Shown here: positions 1-7,863 of the stretch, piece after piece
How the letters are laid out: each line of letters begins with the position of its first letter
Numbering within the stretch: the stretch's first letter is position 1
Assembly: GCA_963712465.1 (NCBI GenBank)
Contig: CAVQHY010000006.1
Coordinates: 124,001-188,000, forward strand
Length of the DNA: 64,000 nt
Reading direction: 5' to 3'
Origin: CAVQHY01 sp963712465
GTDB lineage: Bacteria; Actinomycetota; Thermoleophilia; Gaiellales; Gaiellaceae
The notes under the pieces: model-generated
Database searches by the model: none
What the model was told of the DNA's origin: nothing
Seen by the model: only the letters and a program-made list of their open reading frames with translations
Translations under genes and position numbers: made by a program

Positions 1-1
1 C

Positions 2-289
2 GATCCCGACGGGCTCGAGATCTGCCGGCTGATACACGAGCGGGCGCGCCCGCTTCCGACCCGCGTCGTACTCCTGAGCGCGTTCATCGACGCGAGCCTC
101 GTCTCAAGGGCCGTGTGTGCGGGCGCCGTCGGTTATCTGAGCAAGGCCGTGGCGCGCTTCGAGATCTGCGACGCGCTCGTGGGGGTCTCCGAAGGCGGCA
201 CGGCGTTCGGCGCCCACGCGTCGGGCGGTCTCGTGGAGGAGCTGGAGCGTCTGTACCGTCTGGGGCCGCCTGCTACAAAGGGCGGGTGA
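2..289 (+). CDS. Response regulator receiver protein, 5' end cut off
   Basis: The last 95 residues of a receiver domain are visible; the start and the phospho-acceptor aspartate lie outside the window. The segment keeps the late receiver landmarks: a LLSAF strand carrying the switch serine and YLSKAV with the conserved lysine. The protein stops about 50 residues after that lysine, with no DNA-binding helix-turn-helix, so it looks like a single-domain receiver. Its stop overlaps the GTG start of the next regulator (GTGA), and the two receivers are clearly related, suggesting a local duplication. Which kinase feeds it is not shown; the kinase at 941 is the obvious candidate. Confidence 0.8.
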   Translation, partial: DPDGLEICRLIHERARPLPTRVVLLSAFIDASLVSRAVCAGAVGYLSKAVARFEICDALVGVSEGGTAFGAHASGGLVEELERLYRLGPPATKGG

Positions 290-927
290 CCGAACCCCGC
301 GTGCGGGTGATCGTGGCCGACGACCATCCGCTCTACCGCGAGAGTGTCGTCCGCGCCGTCAAGGATCGGCCCGAGTTCGAGCTGGTGGGCGAGGCGGCGG
401 ATGGACGCACGGTGCTCGAGGACATTCGCCGCCTCGGGCCCGACGTCGCGGTGCTCGACTACAAGATGCCGGAGCTCGACGGGCTGCAGGTGCTGAACGC
501 CATCCAGCGCGACGGTTTGCCCACCCGGGTCGTGCTGCTCTCGGCGTTTCTCGAAGGCGCCGTCGTCTACCAGGCCGTGGCCGCCGGCGCGGCTGCCTAC
601 CTCTCCAAGGACGCAGATCGTGCGCGGATCTGCGACGCGATCGCTGCCGTCGCCCGCGGAGAGACCGTGCTCTCGCCCGAGGCGCAGGCCGGAATCGCCA
701 CGGAGGTTCGTGTGCGGGGTCGCGTCGAGCGCCCCGCGCTCACCGGTCGCGAGCATGAGATCCTCGTCCTCGTCGCCGAGGGCCGGGCGGCTCCTGACAT
801 CGCCGGCCAGCTCCATCTCAGCCCGGCGACTGTGAAGGGACATCTCCAGGCGATCTACGAGAAGCTGGGTGTCTCGGATCGCGCGGCCGCAGTGGCCGAG
901 GGCATGCGGCGCGGCCTCCTCGAGTGA
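286..927 (+). CDS. NarL/LuxR-family response regulator
   Basis: A 213-residue two-domain regulator. The receiver has the acidic pair D12-D13, phospho-acceptor D58 in VLDYKMPELDG, the switch serine in LLSAF and the lysine of YLSKDAD. A GerE/LuxR helix-turn-helix follows, with TGREHEILVLVAEGR and SPATVKGHLQAIYEKLGV. I chose GTG at 286 because it overlaps the previous stop as GTGA and gives a normal N-terminus; the frame is open further upstream but not receiver-like. It is immediately followed by a HisKA_3 kinase, the usual partner of this class. The genes it controls cannot be read from the sequence. Confidence 0.92.
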   Translation: MTEPRVRVIVADDHPLYRESVVRAVKDRPEFELVGEAADGRTVLEDIRRLGPDVAVLDYKMPELDGLQVLNAIQRDGLPTRVVLLSAFLEGAVVYQAVAAGAAAYLSKDADRARICDAIAAVARGETVLSPEAQAGIATEVRVRGRVERPALTGREHEILVLVAEGRAAPDIAGQLHLSPATVKGHLQAIYEKLGVSDRAAAVAEGMRRGLLE

Positions 928-940
928 CGGGTCACCCCCG

Positions 941-2167
941 GTGGTGACTCTGCTCGGGGACAGGCAGGGCCGGGAAGCCGTCCGCACGGGAGAACGGGCG
1001 CCGGTGTGGGCAGCCGGCCGCCAGGCCGACCGCGTGCTCGGCCTGATCCGCCTGACGGCGCTTCCCGTGATCTTCCTGGGCGAGCGGATCGTTCCGCACC
1101 ATGCTGCGCAGAGCGACCTCTTCGTTCCCATCCTCGTGATTGCGGCCGTCTACGCCGTCGGCGCGTTGTTCGTCACGTATGTTCCCGGCGCCGAGGTCGT
1201 TCCCGGTACCGCCTACGCGGCGCTCGACCTCGCCTTCATCTGCGCGCTGACGTACACGTCCGGCGGGCCGTTCTCGCAGCTTCGCTACGCGTTCTTCCTG
1301 GTTCCGCTCGGTGCAGCGCTTCTCCTTCGTCCGCGCCTGACCGCGCTGGCCTCGCTTGCCTCCGTGCTGGCGTACATCCTGATTGCCCTCACCCACCCCG
1401 CCACGGCGGAACGGGACGAGGCAGTGCGTCTCGAGGTGACCTACTCCTTCTACCTCGCCTGGATGGGCGTTGCCGCCGTGCTGCTGTCGGGTTTGCTCAC
1501 GCGGCGAACGGAGCAGGTACAGGCTCTCGCCGACAGCCGCGGGCGTCTGGTCGCCCAGGCTCTCGACGCGGAAGATCACGAGCGCCGCCGACTCGCGGAA
1601 GCACTTCACGACGATGCGATCCAGAACCTTCTCGCGGCGCGGCAGGAGCTCGCCCACAACGGCGGCGGGATGGATCTGGAGCTCGTGAAGCTCGGCCTCG
1701 ACCGGACGGTGGCCCAGCTTCGCGATGCGGTCTTCGACCTCCACCCCTACGTGCTCGAGCATGCGGGGCTGACCGCGGCGCTCGAGGCTGTCGCCGAGCG
1801 CCAGGCGCGGCGAGCGGGCTTCACCTGGGAGGTGCACGTCGACCCCCAGGCCGCCGGTATCAACGATCCGCTGCTCTTCTCGATCGCGCGGGAGTTGATC
1901 ACGAACGCCGCCAAGCACTCGGCCGCGTCGACCGTGTCGGTGTCCGTTCGGCTGCAGGCAGGCGACATCGTGCTGGAGGTTGCCGACGACGGGAAGGGCA
2001 TTCAGTCCGGACGGCTCGAGGAGGCACCGCGAGCCGGCCACATCGGCCTCGCGTCGTGCTCCGAGCGGGTCGAGGCGCTCGACGGCCGGTTCGAGATCGG
2101 CTCGACCGAGGGCCTGGGGACGCTCGTGCGGGCGAGCATCCCCACCCGGGCACGGAGCGGCGTCTAG
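941..2167 (+). CDS. Membrane sensor histidine kinase (HisKA_3 / HATPase)
   Basis: About 408 residues. The N-terminal half has roughly five hydrophobic segments with short loops and no large extracellular domain, so the stimulus is probably sensed in or at the membrane. A dimerisation/phospho-acceptor helix follows with EDHERRRLAEALHDDAIQNL (the histidine of ALHDD), typical of NarX/DesK-like kinases, then an ATPase domain with ELITNAAKHS (N box) and EVADDGKGI (G1 box). GTG 941 or GTG 944 are both possible starts. It lies 13 bases after the LuxR-type regulator and is most likely its kinase. A 14-base word shared with a repeat near 50.55 kb (CTCGGGGACAGGCA) lies just inside the coding start. Confidence 0.88.
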   Translation: MVTLLGDRQGREAVRTGERAPVWAAGRQADRVLGLIRLTALPVIFLGERIVPHHAAQSDLFVPILVIAAVYAVGALFVTYVPGAEVVPGTAYAALDLAFICALTYTSGGPFSQLRYAFFLVPLGAALLLRPRLTALASLASVLAYILIALTHPATAERDEAVRLEVTYSFYLAWMGVAAVLLSGLLTRRTEQVQALADSRGRLVAQALDAEDHERRRLAEALHDDAIQNLLAARQELAHNGGGMDLELVKLGLDRTVAQLRDAVFDLHPYVLEHAGLTAALEAVAERQARRAGFTWEVHVDPQAAGINDPLLFSIARELITNAAKHSAASTVSVSVRLQAGDIVLEVADDGKGIQSGRLEEAPRAGHIGLASCSERVEALDGRFEIGSTEGLGTLVRASIPTRARSGV

Positions 2168-2193
2168 CCTCTACTTCTAGGCTCGGCTGATCC

Positions 2194-2388
2194 CTACCAG
2201 CCGGAACGACCGGGCATACGGTGCCAGTTGACGATGCTCGGCTTCCACTCGGTCGCGAACATCGAGTACCGGCGCTCGACCTTCTTCGATCCGCAGCTCG
2301 GGCAGACGACGTCGGCGGAGTCCGCCGCGGCGACGAGCTCTTCGAAGCGCTCGTCACAGTGCCCGCAGGCGTACTCGTAGATCGGCAT
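2194..2388 (-). CDS. FmdB-family zinc-ribbon protein
   Basis: A 64-residue protein starting MPIYEYAC, the signature of the FmdB/CxxC_CxxC_SSSS family. Two CxxC pairs (CGHC and CPSC) about 20 residues apart should bind one zinc. The role of this family is poorly defined; members are often described as putative regulatory proteins. ATG 2388 is preferred over a GTG two codons upstream because the family starts at MPxYEY and a -10-like TACACT sits seven bases before it. Transcribed towards the kinase gene, with only 26 bases between the two stops. Confidence 0.85.
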   Translation of the reverse strand: MPIYEYACGHCDERFEELVAAADSADVVCPSCGSKKVERRYSMFATEWKPSIVNWHRMPGRSGW

Positions 2389-2395
2389 GACCACG

Positions 2396-2401
2396 AGTGT
2401 A
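2396..2401 (-). promoter_or_regulatory. -10 box (TACACT) for the FmdB gene, probably leaderless
   Basis: Read on the minus strand, TACACT is followed by seven bases and then the ATG at 2388. This places the expected transcription start at the A of the start codon, with no room for a Shine-Dalgarno site. No good -35 box is visible. One of several such sites in the window. Confidence 0.4.
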
Positions 2402-2411
2402 GCCTTCCCTC

Positions 2412-2576
2412 GTGGATTCTCGGACGCCGTCCGTGGAGCACCTGCGCGAGCAGGCCGCTCTCGCGGGGGTGGCGCCGAGCGACGAGGACCTCGCTGCGGT
2501 GCTCGGGTTCCTCGAGGCGATCCTGCCCGCGCTCCGCGAGCTCGAGGAGCTTCTTCCGGCGGAGGTGGGCCCGTGA
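2412..2576 (+). CDS. Small GatC/AtzG-like subunit of the adjacent amidase
   Basis: A 54-residue reading frame from GTG 2412 to TGA 2574-2576. It is nearly all helical and acidic, with SVEHLREQAALAGV near the N-terminus, then PSDEDLAAVLGFLEAIL and a leucine/glutamate-rich end. This layout (two helices with L, F and acid spacing) resembles GatC and the 68-residue AtzG protein that partners the amidase AtzE in cyanurate metabolism. Its stop overlaps the amidase start as GTGA, indicating translational coupling and a likely 1:1 complex. GatC-like similarity is by eye only; no gatB gene is present nearby, which argues against a tRNA amidotransferase. Confidence 0.6.
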   Translation: MDSRTPSVEHLREQAALAGVAPSDEDLAAVLGFLEAILPALRELEELLPAEVGP

Positions 2577-3922
2577 CGCTGTCCGCGCTCAGGACACGAC
2601 TCGCCGCGGGTGAGCTGTCGCCTCGGGAGGCTGTTCAGGCGTGCCTCGACCGCATCGAGGCGCTGGACGAGGGCTTGAATGCCTTCATCTCCGTCAGGGC
2701 CGAGGAGGCCCTTGCCGAGGCCGACGGGCTCGGGCGCCCGGGTGGTCAGGGGCCGCTCTGGGGAGTGCCCGTCGCCGTCAAGGACGTCGTCGATGTCGCA
2801 GGCGCCCGGACGACGGCCGGCTCGCGGATCCTCGCGGACAACGTCGCCGTCCGCGACGCCGACGCGGTCGCCGGTCTTCGAGCGGCGGGAGCCGTCGTGG
2901 TCGGAAAGCTGAACACGCACGAGTTTGCCTTTGGCGCGCGTACGACGAGTCCGCACTTCGGGCCGGCACGAAACCCCTGGGATCGCACGCGGATCTGCGG
3001 CGGGTCGAGCGGCGGGAGCGCGGCGGCGGTCGCCGCGGACCTCGTTCCGGGAACGCTGGGGACGGACACCGCCGGCTCGATCCGGATCCCCGCAGCCCTC
3101 TGCGGGGTCACGGGTCTGCGACCGTCGAGCGGGCTCGTCTCCAATCGGGGCGTCGTGCCGCTCTCGGTGACGTTCGACACGGTGGGCCCGATCGCCCGCA
3201 CGGCCGAGGACTGCGCGCTCCTGCTCGATGCGCTTGCGCCGAGAGCACGAGCGGTCGAGCAGCTCGCGGCGCCGGTGAACCGACTCCGGGTCGGCGTCGT
3301 CACTGCCCTTGCAGCCGAGGGGCTGGATCCGGACATCGCAGCTCTCGTCGCCCTCGCGGTCGAGGACCTCCGGACGCTCGTGAGCTCGGTCGAGCCGGTC
3401 GAGGTTCCGCTGCTCGACTGGGCCGGCCTGATCCAGCAGCTTCAGATGCTTCCCGAGGCCGCCGCAGTGCACCGCCGCTGGCTCGAAACGCGACTCGACG
3501 ACTACGGGCCCGACGTCCGCGCCCGGCTTCTCGCCGGCCTGTTCCTGCCGGCGACCGCCTACGTGACCGGGATGCGCGCAAGGCGGCTGTATCGCGAGCG
3601 GCTCGCACAGGTCTTCGAGCGTGTCGACCTCCTCGTAGCACCCGCCATGCCCGTGGTGGCGCCGAGGCTCGAGGACGAGAGCGTCGTGGTCGGTGGCCGT
3701 GAGCTCCCGTACCGGCTGGCGTTGATGCCCTTCAACTCGCCCTGGAGCCTCGCCGGCCTTCCGGCCGCCAGCGCCCCGTGCGGACTGGCCCACGAGCTTC
3801 CCGCCGGGCTCGCCATCGTGGGGAGGCCGTTCGAGGACGCGACGGTGCTTCGCCTCGCTCGCGCCTATCAGGAAGCGACCGCTTGGCACGAGCTCCGATC
3901 CCCCGTGGCTGCGGCCGTCTGA
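2573..3922 (+). CDS. Amidase-signature hydrolase (AtzE/GatA-like)
   Basis: A 449-residue amidase with the complete Ser-cisSer-Lys triad: K70 in GVPVAVKDV, S145 in GGSSGGSAAA and nucleophile S169 in GTDTAGSIRIPA. Length and motif spacing fit the GatA/AtzE/allophanate-hydrolase superfamily, which hydrolyses C-N amide bonds. GTG 2573 was chosen because it is coupled to the 54-residue GatC-like gene and gives the family N-terminus (LSALRTRLAAGELSPREAV); the frame is open upstream but that part is not amidase-like. The lack of gatB and the AtzG-like partner favour a small-molecule amidase (ureide, biuret-type or similar) over Glu-tRNA(Gln) amidotransferase. The substrate is unknown. Confidence 0.88.
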   Translation: MTLSALRTRLAAGELSPREAVQACLDRIEALDEGLNAFISVRAEEALAEADGLGRPGGQGPLWGVPVAVKDVVDVAGARTTAGSRILADNVAVRDADAVAGLRAAGAVVVGKLNTHEFAFGARTTSPHFGPARNPWDRTRICGGSSGGSAAAVAADLVPGTLGTDTAGSIRIPAALCGVTGLRPSSGLVSNRGVVPLSVTFDTVGPIARTAEDCALLLDALAPRARAVEQLAAPVNRLRVGVVTALAAEGLDPDIAALVALAVEDLRTLVSSVEPVEVPLLDWAGLIQQLQMLPEAAAVHRRWLETRLDDYGPDVRARLLAGLFLPATAYVTGMRARRLYRERLAQVFERVDLLVAPAMPVVAPRLEDESVVVGGRELPYRLALMPFNSPWSLAGLPAASAPCGLAHELPAGLAIVGRPFEDATVLRLARAYQEATAWHELRSPVAAAV

Positions 3923-3974
3923 GGCTCGTTTCGACCGTCTCGACGTTGTCGCGGCTCGCCGTCGGTGGGTGCGC

Positions 3975-3980
3975 TAGGCT
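3975..3980 (+). promoter_or_regulatory. -10 box (TAGGCT) for the oxidase operon
   Basis: TAGGCT fits the actinobacterial TAnnnT -10 pattern and the same hexamer precedes genes at 25059 (minus) and 38523. It lies 32 bases before GTG 4013 but after the alternative GTG at 3965, which supports 4013 as the ctaC start. No convincing -35 box. Confidence 0.35.
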
Positions 3981-4012
3981 CTTCCCCGGCCAGTCAGCAG
4001 GCGCCACTCTTC

Positions 4013-5014
4013 GTGCGTAAACGCTCGCTTCTCCAGATGCTCGCGATCGGCGTCGTGTGCGGCGCGATCACGGCCGCGGTCGCCGTGTTCATCCCCTGGC
4101 TTCCGGACGCCGCGTCGGAGGAGGCGATCTCGATCGACCACGTCTACTGGGTCGTGACGATCATCTCGATCGTCATCTTCGCGCTCGTCGGAGCCGTGCT
4201 CGTGTACGCCGTCATCCGTTTTCGCGTTGCTCCCGACGACGAGGAGGACGGCGCTCCCATCCACGGCAACACGCGGCTCGAGGTCGTCTGGACGGCCGTT
4301 CCGACGGCGCTCGTCACGGCGATCGCTGTGTACAGCGGCGTCGTGCTGGTCAACAACGAGCAGGCCGAGCCGAACGTCCGGGTGGTCAACGTGAAGGCCC
4401 AGCAGTTCGCCTGGAGCTTCGCGTACCCCGAGGCTGAGGGCATGCCGGCTTCGGGCCAGCTCGTCCTGCCCGTCAACCAGCAGGTGAAGCTCCTGATGAA
4501 CTCCGAGGACGTCATCCACTCCTTCTGGGTGCCCCAGTGGCGGCTGAAGATGGACCTCCCCCCGGGAGTCGAGACCAACCTCCTGATCACGCCCGACCAG
4601 ATCGGCGAGTACGACCTGATCTGCACCGAGCTCTGCGGGCTCGGCCACTCGATCATGCGAACGAAGGCGCGGGTAGTGTCCGAGCAGGACTTCCAGAAGT
4701 GGATCGCCGGTCGGCAACAGGCGGCGGCGACCGGCGGAACAGCTCAGGGCAAGGAGCTCTTCGTGTCGAACTGCGGCAGTTGCCACACGCTCGCCGACGC
4801 CGGCACCACCGCACGTATCGGCCCGAATCTCGACGACGCTGTTCCCGGAATGGACGCCGCCATGATCAAGCAGTCGATCGTCGACCCCAACAAGGTGATC
4901 GCCCCCGGCTACCAACTCGACGTGATGCCGCAGAACTTCGGTGAGCTCTTCTCGGATGAGCAGGTCGACGGTCTCGTCGACTACCTCGTCGCCGCGACCG
5001 GCGGGGGAGGGTAG
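4013..5014 (+). CDS. ctaC: Cytochrome c oxidase subunit II with fused cytochrome c (caa3 type)
   Basis: About 333 residues. An N-terminal hydrophobic segment and a second helix (VVTIISIVIFALVGAVLVYAV) anchor a periplasmic-side cupredoxin domain that carries the CuA site: the first histidine in VIHSFWVPQW, then CTELCGLGHSIM with both cysteines, the bridging Glu carbonyl, His and Met. A C-terminal mono-haem cytochrome c domain follows, with CGSCH and a downstream Met (VMPQNF), making this a caa3-type oxidase that takes electrons through its own cytochrome domain. GTG 4013 is preferred (start codon after the -10-like TAGGCT); GTG 3965 would add 16 residues. First gene of the cluster, four bases upstream of ctaD. 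Confidence 0.94.
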   Translation: MRKRSLLQMLAIGVVCGAITAAVAVFIPWLPDAASEEAISIDHVYWVVTIISIVIFALVGAVLVYAVIRFRVAPDDEEDGAPIHGNTRLEVVWTAVPTALVTAIAVYSGVVLVNNEQAEPNVRVVNVKAQQFAWSFAYPEAEGMPASGQLVLPVNQQVKLLMNSEDVIHSFWVPQWRLKMDLPPGVETNLLITPDQIGEYDLICTELCGLGHSIMRTKARVVSEQDFQKWIAGRQQAAATGGTAQGKELFVSNCGSCHTLADAGTTARIGPNLDDAVPGMDAAMIKQSIVDPNKVIAPGYQLDVMPQNFGELFSDEQVDGLVDYLVAATGGGG

Positions 5015-5017
5015 AGC

Positions 5018-6973
5018 GTGGCCGTAGACGTCCACGAGACCGGGCCGATCACCGCAGCGACGCACGAGCCGCCTCCGCCACAGCGAAACCGCCGTCGTCT
5101 GACCCGCCCCGGCTGGCTCCGGGCCGCGTGGATGACCCCGCTCGGCTTCGGGATCGCGACTGCGATCGTGGTCGGCTCTCGCGCGGCGCTCGACTACGAC
5201 CCGCTCTGGCTGATCCAGCCGCTGATCGTGGCCTGGACGGTGCTGACGCCGCTGTTCTTCCTCGGAGGATTGGGCGCGTTCGACTACTGGCTCTACTGGA
5301 TCTCAGGTCGCCCGACGCGCCCCGAGGATCATGCGGCCCACGGAGCACGCAGCTGGAAGGACTACTTCCGCCTGAACACCGACCACAAGGTGATCGGCGT
5401 CCAGTACCTCTGCACGACGTTCACCTTCTTCGCCATCGCGGGCCTGCTCGCGATGTTCGTGCGCGCCGAGCTGGCCCAGCCGGGTTCCCAGTACGTGGAC
5501 ACGAACCAGTACAACGGCCTCTTCTCGGTCCACGCGACCTTGATGATCTTCCTCTTCGTGGTGCCCGTGTTCGCCGGGTTCGGGAACTACGTGATCCCGC
5601 TCATGATCGGCGCGCCCGACATGGCGTTCCCGCGCCTGAACGCGCTCTCGTTCTGGCTCCTGCCGATCGCCGGGCTCATGTTTCTCTCGAGCTATCTGCT
5701 TCCGGGCGGCGCGTTCGCGGCTGGCTGGACGAACTACGTCCCGCTGGCCGTCGACCAGCCGCCGGGCAACCTCTTCTTCCAGATGGGCGTGCAGTGGGCG
5801 GGAGCGTCCTCCATTCTCACCGCGCTCAACTTCCTCGTGACCATCATCACCATGCGCGCGCCCGGAATGTCGTTCTGGCGCATGCCGCTTCTCGTCTGGG
5901 CCAACTTCGCCACGTCGACGCTCGTCGTGCTCGCGACGCCGTTCATCGCCGGATCGCAGTTCCTGATCACTCTCGACCGGGTCTTGCACACCAACTTCTT
6001 CGACTGGGCCGAGGGCGGCTACACGGTCGGCTACCAGCACATCTTCTGGTTCTACTCCCACCCGGCCGTCTACATCATGATGCTGCCCGGTTTCGGGATC
6101 ATCTCCGAGGTCCTCGCCGTCTTCGCGCGGAAGCCGGTGTTCGGGTATCGCCTGATGGCGCTGTCGCTGATCGCGATTCTCATCCTCGGCTTCTCCGTGT
6201 GGGCGCACCACATGTTCGTCTCGGGTATGGCGCCGTGGCTTCGCATTCCGATGATGGCGACCACGCTTCTCATCGCCGTCCCGACCGGGATCAAGGTGTT
6301 CAGCTGGCTCGCGACGCTCTGGGAGGGGCGGATCCACCTGAAGACGCCGATGTTATGGGCCCTCGGATTTGTCGCCATGTTCGTCATCGGCGGCCTGTCG
6401 GGCATCTATCTCGGGTCGGTGCCGATCGACCAGCACGCGAGCGACACCTACTTCGTCGTCGCGCACATCCACTACGTGCTCTTCGGCGGGTCGGTCTTCA
6501 CGATCTTCGCCGGCGCCTACTACTGGTTCCCGAAGATGACCGGGCGGATGTACAACGAAACCCTCGGCAAGTGGCATTTCTGGCTCACGTTCATCGGCTT
6601 CAACGTCACGTTCTTCCCGATGCACTGGATCGGACTGCAGGGGATGCCGAGGCGTGTCGCCGACTACGATCAGGCGTACGCGGACTGGAACCTCGTCACC
6701 TCGATCGGGTCGTTCCTGCTCGGCGCGTCGACGTTGATCTTCTTCTACAACGTGATCACGAGCTGGCGGTCGGGCCCCGCCGCCGGCGCCAATCCGTGGC
6801 GCGCGCTCACGCTCGAGTGGCAGGTGTCCTCGCCGCCGCCGATCTTCAACTTCGACGAGATCCCCCAGGTCGTCGGCGGCCCGTACGAGTACGGCGTTCG
6901 CGGCGCCCGCCACGCGGTCTTCGCCGCGCAGAGCGCCGAGGTCGCCGAGCCCGAGAAGGTGGGAGCGCATTGA
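5018..6973 (+). CDS. ctaD: Cytochrome c oxidase subunit I, A2-type, with N-terminal membrane extension
   Basis: A 651-residue haem-copper oxidase catalytic subunit. The low-spin haem ligands are H172 (in SVHATLMIF) and H485; CuB ligands are H348 with cross-link partner Y352 (YSHPAVY) plus H397-H398; the high-spin haem ligand is H483 (VAHIHYVLFG). The K-channel lysine K426 is present (PTGIKVFSW). Residue 350 is Ala where A1 enzymes carry the D-channel Glu, and Y346-S347 supply the YS motif, so this is the A2 subtype known from Thermus caa3. Before the usual start of the family (RLNTDHKVIG at about 119) there are about 110 extra residues with two hydrophobic helices. GTG start four bases after ctaC. 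Confidence 0.95.
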   Translation: MAVDVHETGPITAATHEPPPPQRNRRRLTRPGWLRAAWMTPLGFGIATAIVVGSRAALDYDPLWLIQPLIVAWTVLTPLFFLGGLGAFDYWLYWISGRPTRPEDHAAHGARSWKDYFRLNTDHKVIGVQYLCTTFTFFAIAGLLAMFVRAELAQPGSQYVDTNQYNGLFSVHATLMIFLFVVPVFAGFGNYVIPLMIGAPDMAFPRLNALSFWLLPIAGLMFLSSYLLPGGAFAAGWTNYVPLAVDQPPGNLFFQMGVQWAGASSILTALNFLVTIITMRAPGMSFWRMPLLVWANFATSTLVVLATPFIAGSQFLITLDRVLHTNFFDWAEGGYTVGYQHIFWFYSHPAVYIMMLPGFGIISEVLAVFARKPVFGYRLMALSLIAILILGFSVWAHHMFVSGMAPWLRIPMMATTLLIAVPTGIKVFSWLATLWEGRIHLKTPMLWALGFVAMFVIGGLSGIYLGSVPIDQHASDTYFVVAHIHYVLFGGSVFTIFAGAYYWFPKMTGRMYNETLGKWHFWLTFIGFNVTFFPMHWIGLQGMPRRVADYDQAYADWNLVTSIGSFLLGASTLIFFYNVITSWRSGPAAGANPWRALTLEWQVSSPPPIFNFDEIPQVVGGPYEYGVRGARHAVFAAQSAEVAEPEKVGAH

Positions 6974-7863
6974 GCTCCGAGACCTCGGCCGCGCCCGGCG
7001 GCTCCCGCCCCACCCCCGCCGACGGCGGTCCCACTCCCGCGAACGCGGCCCCGCGTCATATCCTCGTGATCGCCAACGAGACGGTCGCGGGCCGCTCGCT
7101 CATCGACGCTCTCAAGTCGCGAGCGGCGACAGAGCCGATCCGGGTGACCGTCCTGTGCCCGCAAAACGAATCGCGGGCCGGTTTCGTGGTGTACGACTCG
7201 AGCCGGCGCTCGACCGCGGAGCGGCGACTTCGCCGGACGCTCGACGCGCTGCACGCCGAGGGGATCGCAGCCCGCGGCGCGGTCGTCGACCCCGACCCGA
7301 TCGCCGCGCTCCGGGACGGCATTCACGAGTACCAGCCCGACGAGGTGATCATCTCGACGCATCCGGAGGCGCGGTCGGGGTGGCTGCGAGGGAACCTCGT
7401 CGATCGCGCCCGGAAGATCTCGCCGGTCCCCGTCGAGCACGTCGTCGTCGACCTGAGCGAGGCGAGGGAGAAGACCCACGTGCTCGTGGTCGGAAACCGG
7501 ACGATCGTCGGAGAGCCGCTCCGCCAGGCGCTCCTCGAACGGGCGAAGCAGTCGCCGTGCGAGTTCACGCTGGTCGCTCCGGCGGACGAGCCCGGGGTCG
7601 AGCGACGGCTCGAGCGGGCTGTCGCCCAGCTTCGCGAGGACGGCGTCGAGGCGACCGCGCACGTCGGCGACTCGGATCCCTATAACGCGGCGATGAACGC
7701 GGTCCACGACGAGCAGGTCGACGAGATCGTCATCTCGACCTTTCCGCAGGCGACCTCGGGCTGGCTGCGACGCGACCTCGTCGGTCGGGTCCGCAAGGAC
7801 TCGCAGCGGCCGGTACGCCACGTCGTCGTCGACCCCGCGGAAGCGCAGGCAGTCGCCGTCTGA
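6970..7863 (+). CDS. Tandem universal-stress-protein-like protein in the oxidase operon
   Basis: A 297-residue soluble protein with two copies of the same domain. Each copy opens with a strand and glycine turn (HILVIANETVAGRSL; HVLVVGNRTIVGEPL) and ends with a recognisable block (DEVIISTHPEARSGWLRGNL; DEIVISTFPQATSGWLRRDL) followed by HVVVD. The fold is most like UspA/nucleotide-binding alpha-beta proteins, though the classical UspA ATP motif is not clear. The TTG start overlaps the ctaD stop (TTGA) and its stop overlaps the ctaE start, so it is translated as part of the oxidase operon. A third, membrane-anchored copy of the domain lies at 9122-9808. Function unknown; a role in oxidase biogenesis or redox stress is inference from position. 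Confidence 0.75.
   Translation: MSSETSAAPGGSRPTPADGGPTPANAAPRHILVIANETVAGRSLIDALKSRAATEPIRVTVLCPQNESRAGFVVYDSSRRSTAERRLRRTLDALHAEGIAARGAVVDPDPIAALRDGIHEYQPDEVIISTHPEARSGWLRGNLVDRARKISPVPVEHVVVDLSEAREKTHVLVVGNRTIVGEPLRQALLERAKQSPCEFTLVAPADEPGVERRLERAVAQLREDGVEATAHVGDSDPYNAAMNAVHDEQVDEIVISTFPQATSGWLRRDLVGRVRKDSQRPVRHVVVDPAEAQAVAV

Noticed and set aside
2573..3922. Amidase as GatA of Glu-tRNA(Gln) amidotransferase
   Set aside because: No gatB nearby, and the small partner is shorter (54 residues) than ordinary GatC (about 95).
3965..4012. GTG 3965 as the start of ctaC
   Set aside because: It lies upstream of the -10-like TAGGCT, and the added residues (GALGSSPASQQAPLF) do not look like a subunit II N-terminus.
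5128..6969. A 911-codon open frame reading through ctaD
   Set aside because: The part before 6970 is an Arg-rich shadow of ctaD; only the stress-like protein from TTG 6970 has recognisable repeats.
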